Assembly (NCBI GenBank): GCA_963281255.1 | Contig: OY725499.1 | Location: forward strand, 1,930,096 to 1,994,095 | Origin: Aphrocallistes beatrix | Taxonomy: Eukaryota > Porifera > Hexactinellida > Sceptrulophora > Aphrocallistidae | Length of the DNA stretch: 64,000 nucleotides | Direction: 5' to 3' | Part shown: positions 41,301 through 53,700 of the stretch, piece by piece | Layout of the letters: every line of letters begins with the position of its first letter | Position numbering within the stretch: the first letter of the stretch is position 1 | Notes under the pieces: model-generated | What the model was told of the DNA's origin: nothing | Seen by the model: the letters and a program-made list of their open reading frames with translations, nothing else | Databases searched by the model: none | Position numbers and translations under genes: made by a program

Positions 41301-41716
41301 CTATTCTGTACGACAACGAAAAATTCTATAGATATGACGGGATGAGGACACCAACAACTGAGGCATGGGACTGTGACAACTTCCCTGGGACACTCAATAC
41401 TGTATTCTACCTCTTGCACTCTTCTGACTAATTCTTTTTCTTCATCCGAAAGCGCTCAAAGGCAAGGTACGTCGAACCTTGTTGGGACCTCTGCTCGAGG
41501 TTATTCAGGCAACGCAATCTCTATCGTGGTGAGCCCAGATAAGAACACGTGACCTGCAACAGCAAATCCCAAGTGGCGGAACAAAGTAACACTTCACCAC
41601 CAGAAATCCATCTCAAGTGTATTGCGGGAGAGGCAACGCAACTGACGAGTCCAAGCCGGGGCGAAACACAAAAATTGGAACAGAATAGCAAGTGAGTTTT
41701 ATATAATACGTATCTA

Positions 41717-41780
<64 letters not shown>

Positions 41781-44700
41781 TTATATACTTATTATTTAAT
41801 TGCCTGAGTAAGTTGTTTAATTAGTTTGAGGCTTATGTCTGGTGTCAACGGTGGGTATCTAATTGTTATTCTACATTGTTATTCTACGTATATGCTGTCA
41901 TAATCCGAATTAAAATGTACTCTGTACAAAGTTTTGACTGACTAAAGTGATTAATTCAGCTTAGATTAACTCCTTATTTACCCATACATAGCGGGATTAT
42001 CTTGGATGCATATTTGGGATAATATAGTCGACTCGGCTCTCGTCAGTACGAACACAGATAAGGCTTAACCTGGATAGATACTTAGTACACTTTAAAATTA
42101 TCTCTATACCGTAGTGCACATAAAGCGTACTAACGAGGGTCGACAGTAATTGAATAACAATTACGTAGATACCAATCGTTATATTGAGACGCTCGCAATT
42201 GATCGAATGATTGGGTTGACCGATTAAGGGCGAATAATCTGCAAAACTGGATTAAGGAAGTGAATAACAAGTTAGATATACCTGTTCCTTAAAAATGCCT
42301 CAACCGGCTAGTTTTTAAAATATTCGATACTAAAAACCCTAAATTTACTTTGGCTCCTAATAACCATGCCCAATGCCCCTAGCAAACTCATATTCTTTAT
42401 TTCACAAAATAAACACCATTCTTCCTCGCAATCCGAAATCAGTTGATCAATTCTCAAGTCAATTCAATTTCTACTGTCAATTGCAAACCTACCGAATTCG
42501 ATCAATTGCAAGCCCTCGTTATGTTGTCTGTGATTTTGACTCGACTACATACTTCGGTTCACTCGACTATCTTAAATTGGATGGTCGTACATTTGACTGT
42601 CATAAATTCGGCTATCGTACTTTCGACTGCCGGCATACGACTGTCGGCATACGACTGTCACACATTCAAAAAACGGTACCCTCGATTGACGGAACACTCG
42701 ACTGACGGAACACTCAATCGACAGTATACTCGATTAGCGATACATTCGAAAACAATGCGACCATTGACACATCGCATGCATGCCAACCTGAGTCATGATA
42801 AAAGCGGGACGCAGCGTTGAATTTCGCGGGACATGGCGGGACGCAATAGAAAAGTATTAGACACAGAATCCAACAAAACGGGACATAATGGGGAGATTTC
42901 ATGTAAAAACGGGACACGTATCAAAATTAGCTCAGGAGAAGAGTGAAAAAGCGGGACGTCCCGCAAACAACGGGACAGTTGGCATGTATGCTATTGACAT
43001 GTCTGAAGAGAGCGAATGTCTGTGAGTAGGGATGCCAATCCTGCCCAGTTAATGATACGCGGACGAAAGTTTTCTGATAATTTCCAATCAAATGGTGTTA
43101 AAACTGGTACATCTTTGATTTTATGGAAATAAACTTTGGAAATAAACTTTTTATGGAAATAAACTTTTATATAAGGCTCCCCCATTTTTTATTGATTGGA
43201 TCGGCATCCCAACTTTATGGGTGGGAAAGGGAAATCTTACTTCTAATATCAAGTCACTAGTATTGCATTCACATCGATCTGTTGTAAACCAATCCTACCT
43301 GGAGAGGAACGGGATGGCTATTAGGGGAGGTGGAGGCCATCACAGCTAAACACTAGAACGTATTGAATTAACATCGCTCTGCAATTCTACCTGGAGAGGA
43401 ACGGGATGGCTATTAGGGGAGGTGGAGGCCATCACAGCTAAACAACTAGTCGCTAGTACTACGTCCACACATCGCTCTGTTTATACCTACACTACCTGGA
43501 GAGGAACATGATGCACACAGACTCATAGTCTAGTTATATATTTATGCATGATTTATAATTGATTGCTATTAATGGAGTATATCAGGAAATTTAATTACAT
43601 ATAATAATGATTCCTCGCTTCATTATAACATTGTAGATAATTAATGAGCTAGAAACATGATAACGCAAATGAGTTACTTAATTAAGATAATACTTATAAA
43701 TGCTTCCAGTCCATGACCCCTAATTGCACCGTTGCTTTCCAGCGACAATCATTGTTCAGGTTAGAAAGTATGAATACAGCCCCAAAAATTACGGCCACTC
43801 TAGTCTTGGTGCCAATGTTTAGAAATTTTAAACCCCTAAAAGATTGGAGATAGAAGAATGCATAGTAAATATGCACATGTCCGTGGTGCGGGTCAAAATC
43901 CCACGGCTAATTATATGTATTATAGATTATAATGTTGTAATTTAGAGTGGGTCACAATTCCACGGCTAATATTCTACAATGTTATTTAGAGTGGGTCACA
44001 ATTCCACGGCTAATATTCTACAATGTTATTTAGAGTGGGTCACAATTCCACGGCTAATATTCTACAATGTTATTTAGAGTGGGTCACAATCCCATGGCTA
44101 ATATTCTACAATGTTATTTAGAGTGGGTCACAATCCCATGGCTAATATTCTACAATGTTATTTAGAGTGGGTCACAATCCCATGGCTAATATTCTACAAT
44201 GTTATTTGGTGCGGGTCAAAATCCCATGGCTAATATTCTACAATGTTATTTGGTGCGGGTCAAAATCCCACGGCTAATATTCTACAATGTTATTTGGTGC
44301 GGGTCAAAATCCCACGCGGGTCAAAATCCCATGAAACAGGCCTTCAAATATGAATAAGTCCGAAAATCTTTGAAGGAGAAAAAAGTTCGAAATGTCTCCA
44401 AGTAAGAATAATTTCGAGAAAAAAGTTAAACATAAAATCGAGTTTTAATAATATAGAAAACTTACTTGACAGTGTTGGATCGTTGTCATTCACATTGTTG
44501 ACTGAAATTGTAAGACTAGAGACATCTGTGTTCAAACCATCACTTGCGATTATTAATAGGCTAAGTTCGCGAAGATTTTCAAAGTCGAGACTTCTGGATA
44601 GAGATATTGCACCTGTGCCTGAGTCAATACTTACATATTGTAATGGATTGTTTGGAAGTGCTGCAATCGTATTCATGAGAGAGTATGAGATCTGAGTATT

Positions 44701-47700
44701 TGCATCTGGTGAAGACTCAGTTGCACGAACTTGAAGAATGATTTCCCCTATATTGAATGTATAATATTGAATTGAAAACTGAAATAACACACGTAGTACA
44801 ATCGAATGTCATTATCCATAATCTATCTAGAGTGGAACAGGACAGCTCAGGAATCAGCATTCTGTCCTGTTTAAGGGGCTCGCTTTGTGCATATATAAGC
44901 AAAACATTTTTAACAAAAAGGTTTCCCATATAGATAAATTCACACAGTTTAATTTGATGCGATGAAATTGGTATTTATTTCCCTATCAGTCAAAATTGAA
45001 AATTGAAATAAATTCATTTTAGAACGGGAAAGTGGTTGAAATTCGTTTTGGACAAAAAAACAACCACCAAGTACCCTTCTGAATCTTTGTTTTACACCTA
45101 ATAATCGCTTAATCGGAATCTCAAATCCCGATTAACAGAGTAACATTATTCTTCCACCAATGAATCCAATCGCTTAATCTGGAATTTTTTTTCCAATGAA
45201 TATCAAAATATTTTGTCATGAATACTTGAATATGTTTGTATATATATAGATTGTTCAATATATTGTTGGTGGTTTAGCTTGTAATTAATTATACACCTGT
45301 GATTCGAATTTCAATCATCTATCTTGCATTATGGCAGAGCTATGCATACAAAATTCAAATTTACAACTGTAAAAAAGGTGAACGTAACGTCATAATTCTG
45401 TAATTAGTTGACAACTTTGTTGGAGACTCGAAATTGCTCGAGCCAGCCGCTAAAAACTCCTGTGCACCAAAATTAGCTTTCTGGAAATGTCAGTTTCTTT
45501 CATCAATTCGTTACAGATGCATAGAAATATACACAAAAAAATAAAAAGAAATCTAGTTTTAATAATTAACAGGGGAGTTTCATGTACCTGTCCAGCATGG
45601 CTAGCGTGACCGCAGTCACCCTGCCAGCGCCTGGAGAAATCTATGAATTCAGAGGCGACTATGAGTGCTTAATATTGATCACTGTCACTAATCCATGAAT
45701 GTATACGGTACATAGATTCTAAATAATAAAATAAGTTGGCAAAGATGTTATGACGCAGCAATAACTAAATTTACAATTATCAACGAGAAAGTTAGCAACT
45801 AATTCTGGTGCCATTTTAACTTAATTAACCGATAAAAAACCTGATAATACGTATTATCTTAAAATAGTGCAAATTTAAAGATTTCAGTTTCATAATGCTC
45901 AAGATTAATTATTCTATGGTTAAATGTGCGTCCACTTTGACATGAAGGTATTTATAATTGATTCAATACTCGAGACGCAGAGATGCAAAATTAAAGAAAG
46001 AACCCAATGTTTTCCCATTCCTGCTATTTTCCATTTGGCTAGATGATTAAGGTTATGAATTACGCCAAAGAGATCAAATTTAAATTATATCTCTCCTTTT
46101 CGATAGAAATGAGGTGGAATTTTCAATGCAGTTTTGTATCTCAAACACACACAAAACTTCGGAGGTTTCTTTAGCCAATTATCCCATTTGGTTCGACTAC
46201 AAATTTTACAATTGCCACAGATATTGGGACTGAGGGTAGTGAAATGGAGTCAAATTTGTAGCTCCAAACATAAATCAACTATAAATATACGTTGAGTAAC
46301 TGCTGGGCATAGTCTATTATATCATATGTATTTCGAGAAAATAAATAATTATTTTTATATGTTATGATCTCAACTAACCCAAAAGAAAGTCTTCATCAAC
46401 ATTAACAAAATAAGAGGGAGACTCGAAAACAGGCCGATTATCATTTTTATCGTTAATAATTATGTGAATAGTAGTTGTATCTGAGAGCATCGGTGAACCC
46501 TGATCCATAGCAGCAATCGTCAGACTAATCTCTGCAAAATCCTCACGATTTATAGGAGATGCACCTAGTAGAAATACCAAAAATGATATAAATTAAAAAG
46601 ATTAAGTAAATATATTGAGGCGTGACCTACGTATGTTACGTAGGTCACGATTGAGGATTCACTGAATGTACAAAGGAAGTTTAGCATTTGGAAAAAATAT
46701 AAATATAAAATCCAACCTTTTGCAAAATGAAAACAGTCAATTATATACGAGACGGAGAAATTCGGGGATCTACAAGTAGCTAGAATAAAAGTCTTGGTTC
46801 CAGAATTACCAAGGTTGCCGTGGGAATGAAATTTCAATTCCCATTCCCATAGAAATCACGTGGGAATCCCCATAGCATACCTACCAACCCCTCTTGAAAA
46901 TTTCTCTGGATTTTGGGAGTGAAATCCCTGAATTTAAATGGTAAATCCCTGGACGTTATCATATTTTTAATTTTAATGACTAAATTAGCATGAATCCACA
47001 GACAGGTTAAATTTCGAAATTCGCGATCCAGGGCCGGCTAGGGAATTTCCTGGATTTTAAATAAATGCTGAATATATGTAATTAAAGATTTCGAAAAGGA
47101 CAGTAAACTATTTAAAGAAAGGTACGTATATAATGTTATCATACGCGTTCAAATTCGTGAGTCCAGGAAATTTTCCAGGATCCTTAAAGACTTGCTAAAT
47201 AATGAGTAACATAAAATTACAATAAATTCCATAAACTATATTCCATTAATGGAAATTATTTTAGGTTAGTTGAAAGCACAAAATCCCTGGATCCCTGGAT
47301 CATAAGTCATTTCCTTGGAAGGTTGGTAAGTATGCCATAAGAACCCTATGGGAATCCCCACGGGGCAAAAATTCATTCCCATTCCCACGGCAACCATGGG
47401 GATTACCCCCTTGCAGTTATAAACGAGCAGGAGTAATGGCAAAACTTAACCCAAAATATTTTGAAAGTTTTCCTTAATTTTGGATTTGCAAATCGAACCT
47501 CAATTTTAAAATATTTGTACGTAGTCATTAATTAATAATCCTGCCAGGTTATTTTAAGCAGACAAATTATTAACAAATTACGAATTACATACACCATATC
47601 TTTAGATTTTATCAGGCTTTTGAGGTTTCCATGCACATTGTAACCTTACATACTTAAAATAAATGTAACGAAAGGAAAGTGTTTCATCAAATGCGCCAGT

Positions 47701-50700
47701 GGAGGGTGTGGTGAGCCAGTCGAGATGATTAGAGCATCCTGCTTGGGGGAGGGAGATCAAGGAAGATGCTGCCAGTTTTGGAACTCAAAGGTATCAAGGG
47801 TACTGGGTATATCATCGCAACACAGCTGGATCATGCACATGAATGAAAGTGAAAAACAAACTAAATTAGGTTTGTGGTGAAGACAATGTGTTCATCTCCG
47901 CGAAGCAGGATATATCCCTCAGGGTCAGGGGCCATTGGGGAACTGGGGACCCAGTCGCAACCGTAGGAATCTCTCGCATTCCTGGACCTGATCTCCAAGT
48001 ATGGCTCTGCAGTTCACGTACGACTCGCTAACACACCCATCACTTCATTCAGGACGATATATTTCTGTTTACGGCTATATAAATATGGCTGTATTAAAAA
48101 AAATGCCCCACCGATAGGATGCTTGAATGCTTTCACAAGATGGAGAGGAGAGGAGGAAAGAATATTTTCCTATGATGTTGGTTCATATGTCAGATCAAAT
48201 CGGTGAGTAGGAAGCAAATAAAAAATATTAAGAATATAAAGATAAATTTATCAGGAAAACGCAGAATAGAAAAGGACAGGCAGGTTTTACTCTATTCAAA
48301 TAACAATGAGAAGACGACCGCAGCACTATTTCATACATTAAACAGCAAGAGATGGGACAGAGATGAAGGCATTGAGAAAAGAAATGAAAGAAAAGTGGGA
48401 AGAGAAAACTATAATGTTTGGCATTTTGATTTTTATAAAATATTAAACTTATTCAATAGCAGCTTTGGCGGACACAAATTGTCCGCAAGCCGCGCAGGGA
48501 AGTTCGCATGCGTATGTAAACAAATAATGCAAATAAAATATTGGTATAACAAACCTGTGCTCAATTCTCCTGTAGTCTGATTAATGACGAAAAAAGAAGA
48601 TAACTGCGATAATACCGGGAAAGAGTCAATGATAAAATATTCCACTATATTATTAGGAGATGTTCGATCTAGGTCATCAGCAATAAATATAAAAATCGAA
48701 TCATAACTCATATTTTCAAAAATAGAAACTTGTGGGTTATCAAGTCTAAGAATTGGAGGGTTGTCATTTATATCTTCTACGGGTACTGTAACTACCGCCA
48801 CGGTAGCTAGCGGAGGAACACCGCTATCTGATGCAACTACTGAAAACATGTACGATGCGTGAGGATCACCTTCTAAAGCCTTCACTATCGAAATTTCTCC
48901 TGTAGCTGAATCAATTAAAAAGTTATTGTCATTATCACCAGTTATCATGTAGTTCACCAAACCAAATTCAGCACTATCATCATCATTTGCATTGACAGTA
49001 CCTAAAAAATATTTTATTTTAAATCCATTAAATCCAAGATATTTAATAATACTGCATTGCACCATTTAGGAGATTGTGAACATTAGAATCCAAATTACTT
49101 TTTACTATGACAAATATACTTATATTAATTCGTCAGAGACTTTACTAGTTCATACACAAAATATAGTTGCGTATGATATAAGTCCTGACACTCAATTTCG
49201 TTTCGAGTCGATTATTGGACTCCGACGTCGAATAATATCACGTTCATCACACTGAGAATCCCGATACTCAACCGAGATCGGCTGGAGATACATTACGTTT
49301 GTATGATGTGAGGTATCTCCACCAGTCAACGTGTCGGTCGAAACCATCATTAACCACGATAAATACACGTATGAAATATGCCTTTGTATAGTAAGAAATA
49401 CCTTAAATTTCTAAAATAAATTATAAAACACTACTTATAATGAATTTTCTAATTATAAAAAGTGACAATGACGTCATAATCCATTATGAGTCCACATTTT
49501 CGTCTGAGCTCAGAACTTAGTGGAGCTATAGCCAAAAGACTCCCACATGCCAAAAATCAGCTTTACTAGCACTTTCTTTAATCAATTCGTTACAGATATT
49601 ACAGATATTACTGATATAGATATATAGGGTGTCTCAAATGTTCTGCAACAACCAATTTTGCTTTGTTAATTTGACTAAGATCACTTGATTGTATTCCAAA
49701 TTAGCTTCCATAAATGAAATATAGCACCCTTCTAGCATAGAAATGAGCTCAACTCATTACGCAAAAAACATTTCTTATAAAATTTTAAATAATTACATAC
49801 CAATTACTCCAAAATTTGGAGCTCAAAAGTGTCAAGTTTGAAGATCACTATTTTTCTGATGAAATATTACATTAATCACTTCTATATTCTGTAATTGATT
49901 CATAATACTAAAATAATATCATTACTTTTGATTTATGTAACGGAAATCTTCTATAAGAACGCGAGTATTTTAAGTATAGACGTCAAATGTACCATGGATA
50001 TGATTTTTTTTATTGAGATAAAAAATATTCTTTACTAGACAACGATATATGTGATCCAGCATTGCAGATAAATTGAGAAAAGCAGGCCATTGGGAATGCA
50101 AAATAATTAAGATAATCCTCCCTATTTTTTTATTAAAAAGAGGTATCGGATATTCGATCTATTTATCTATGTATAATGCATCAGCAACATTTGTTGCAGA
50201 ACTTTTGAGACACCCTGTATATACATTAATCGAGTTTTAATAGTAAGGATAGTGTAATATTAAATAAATTATATTTTCTCTGAGATATTATTATATACTA
50301 GTATATCCAATTATTCGAAATTACCATTGCCAAATTAAATACTAGTAGACGCAATCAAAACTACAAATGATGTATTTCAAAACATTCATACCGATCAGAC
50401 CCGTTTGAATTTCTGCAACATTGAAAGTATATCCAGCTAGCTGTGTAAAAATAGGGATATTGTCATTAACATCTTCTGTTGTTATCGAAACAATTCCTGA
50501 GTCCATTTTCGATCCATCAGAAACAACGATAGTAAATTGGAATGATTTATCGCCATTAGCTTCAAAGTCTAAAGGTCTATCAGTCTGGATTTCACGAGAT
50601 ATAAAAGTAGGACTAGTTGAGCCAGTTGATGATAAGGAGAATGGAGCTGATCCCTAATAGAGGTGGTTTTAAATAATTGCACTTAAAAACTTAAATAAAT

Positions 50701-53700
50701 ATAGTCATCACACAACATTATATACAGATGGTAAAATTTAAAGGTTATATAAAATATTCCTGATTTGCAGTGAAGGCCATTTAACCTCGGCAATTCTTGT
50801 ATGTACTTGGAGAAATGGTAAAAATAGACATTTTCTCTGGAATTGGTATTATTCGAGTTATAAGTACTTTTTGACTAATTCACGAATTAATGAATTATTC
50901 ATAATTTTTAATTCATAATTTTTTCTTGATTTACGTTTTATCCGTGTTTGTAGTAAATAGTATATAATATCACTAATATAAATTGGTATAATAGTTTTAC
51001 ACTACGTGTGATGGAGTAATGCAAGAATGATTTTTCACAAGATGGAAATAACGGTACACCCTCACTAATCCAAACAGCTCTGTACCAATGATAAAAAAAT
51101 GTTTGGATTCGTAAATTTCAGAGGTCGATTCATAACGAGAGGCGAATCAATATATGTTGGTGTTCGGATTCTAAGAATGGAGTGGTTGGATAAGCGAGGT
51201 TTCGGATTAACGAAGGTTTACTATACGTATTATATATCCCAAGAGTTTGGAAAGATATGAGGGACACTGCAGTGGTGGTTGCTTTTGGTTGATATTGAAT
51301 ATTAGTCTTAAAGCAATTCAAATAACGGGAAGAGCATACACGAAGCGGACAAGTGTGTTTGAAAATCCCAATATTTTCCATTATAATACAGTCAACATCC
51401 GCTATCTCGAATAACAGTTAACTCGAACATTCGTTATCTCAAACGAATTTTCATTTCCCCTCGTTTTACTATTCGATTTACATAGAAAAACCGTTCGCTA
51501 TCCCGAATATTCTCTATCTCAACGCTTTTCTGTTTCTCCTGAAAAATACAGCCTTTTAACTCGAACGTTTTTACTTTTGATCAGACATGGCTTGGAAGCC
51601 ACCCCGATGAAAAAATATTTCAAAAATAATGAGAACTCGCTAGTTATGTTTCCACAAAGAATTGGGATTAGAAATTTTGCAAGAAGATCCTTTTGCAAAT
51701 TGTTGCCCCATGTGTGACAATTTTGGCAGTTTGAACTATAATCCTTATCATTAAACTCAATTAATATTTATAAGTAATTTTATCATTATCTGTCTTGCAA
51801 AAAGTAGCGATAAATTTTGACGTCTACAAATTACCAATACATGTTGCTAGATTACTAACACATGTCTTCAAATTACAGACACATGCATGTGTCCTATTAA
51901 AAAAAGTTAAAGTTTATAGATTTATATACCACCCGAATCCATGCTAATATGTTCTCAGGGGGTTTACAATCTGTGTGAGGTGCTAAATCTACTGATAGTT
52001 GCTGAATGTGTGCATGCGTAGGCAAGAAAGATAGCACCTAACTAACTTCACCTTTAAACGAGATGACATCCTTAGTGCTTTCACTAAGGTTCTGCCAGAG
52101 TGTAGGCTCAGATTGCATTACCGAAGCAATGTAATTGAGAGTAAAATGCAAATGACTAGAGCAAGGTTAGAACCCGCGACCTAAGTCTTGGTGTTCAAAC
52201 GCTCTAACCACTGCACCACCCAAGCAGAAAACCTTAGCTATTTTTTTCATATTCTTGCTACAACATTTCTACAATTGTATGCCTTTTTACAATTTAAACT
52301 TGAAATACAAGTTATCGGACCCGTTTACACAAAAAATCGATTTAAAAAAAACTTAAAATAGCACAAATATCTACAAACACCTTAAACACCTCGTTTCTAC
52401 CATACCACCAAACCGTTCCTAAAAAAATACCAACTGGTCACTTTCCTCGCAATCACTCCAAACTAAAATACACTCGTTTATGCTCTTAGTAATGTTGGAA
52501 TTTGAAGACATTTGTTGGTAATTCGACACATGATCTTGTTGATAATGTGTATGTATTTTCTGTTGGTAATTTGGCGCACTCCGATAAATTGTGTAAAATC
52601 CTTTATTCTTATATTATGACCTTACAGTTCATAACCTACATGTATAATATTTATACTAGTGATCTAGTGAATTGATCAATTTCATGGGGGGTATATGTTA
52701 TAACTTGATAAATTACTATATGGGGTTATGTTAAAAAACAAAAAACTAATTTTATCCAATTATACTAGGTGTCAGCAATTATATGATGACGTCATAACGA
52801 ATATTCTAGAAGCCATATGATCACTCCTACCATAGTATTAATTAGGATTTATCTTGTAGTTACAAGAGAGTTCTAATTCCGCCTTAGTATATGTGAAATT
52901 GCATTGAAAATGATGTGTATTGGCTGGTTTAATATAAGTAAGGACCAGTCCCCGGGAAGCGGACATCGCTCTACAACGGACAAAGTTCGTGTCCCAATGT
53001 GTCCGTTATTTGGAGACTCCACTGTTCAGAAATTTATAATACACATTAGAGAATTGAATCCTATTATCAATCAAATAGAAGAGAAAAGAACTGCAGTAGA
53101 ACCTCGCTAATACGAACGAATATTTATCCCTTACTGACTAAAATATAAGGAATCACAGTTAATATGAAATCGGGATAATACAACAAATTTCGACCGTCCC
53201 TGATGTTTGTATTAACGAAGTTCTACTGCAAATGAGTAAATATATTTACCAAAATTGTTAGAACGAGAGGTACAGTCAATGCAGTATCTGAATCGGTAGC
53301 TGTTACTGTAAAAATAGTACTACCCGCTTGTAGATTCTCTTCTACAGTGTGTGAATTTATAAACAATAACACAGGAGAATTATCGTTCACATCAATTATG
53401 TTGATATTTAGTATAAACGAGCCAGTTCGCCTGTCAGAAGCAAGAATTGCTTGATCCGTTGCAATTATAGTAAGAATATACCGCGACTGAACATCATAGT
53501 CAAGAATAGCAAGAACGGAAACAAATCCAGTATCGGCATCAATAGAAAATACACTATCTCCGGTTTGCAAAGAATATTTCACCTAAAAATTTTAAAAAAT
53601 CACAAATCATAATACAATTGTTACCGTCCATAGCGATTAAATCCTCACTATGGAGCATGGACTATCACTAGTCCATATTAATTGCTATTTTCATTAGTGT

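Larger units (their letters stand above)
37572..44338 (+). mobile_element. Complete Ginger-like DNA transposon, 6.77 kb
   Basis: The left end reads TGTTGCATGAGATTTTGACC and the minus-strand right end reads TGTTTCATGGGATTTTGACC. The inverted match extends over about 38 bases with two mismatches. Both flanks are GGCC (37568-37571 and 44339-44342), a 4-bp target duplication. TGT...ACA ends, a 4-bp duplication and an integrase with H2C2, DDE and GPY/F modules are the marks of Ginger transposons, which are related to Ty3/gypsy integrases. No reverse transcriptase or protease of retroelement type is present and there are no direct long terminal repeats. The element holds an intact 8-exon gene and a right sub-terminal 44-bp array. 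It lies in the cadherin intron between exons 9 and 10. Confidence 0.9.

Noticed and set aside
41719-41779. TA-dinucleotide run as an origin or regulatory site
   Set aside because: It is a simple microsatellite inside the transposon, with no further signal.
42373-42820. Two overlapping frames of 110 and 125 codons
   Set aside because: They run through degenerate CGACTGTC/CTCGATTG repeats in the non-coding half of the Ginger-like element and show no domain.
43891-44322. 44-bp array as a satellite independent of the transposon
   Set aside because: The units contain the terminal-repeat motif of the Ginger-like element and lie entirely within its boundaries.
37572-44338. Reading the integrase element as a Ty3/gypsy retrotransposon
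   Set aside because: There are inverted rather than direct terminal repeats, and no reverse transcriptase, RNase H, aspartic protease or primer-binding site.
48203-48580. 125-codon lysine/arginine-rich plus-strand frame
   Set aside because: It comes from purine-rich intron sequence running into a Helitron-like fragment and cadherin exon 7 in antisense. No domain or splice support.
52150-52226. Functional tRNA gene on the minus strand
   Set aside because: The A and B boxes are present, but acceptor and anticodon stems do not pair well and the sequence continues into a SINE body and tail.
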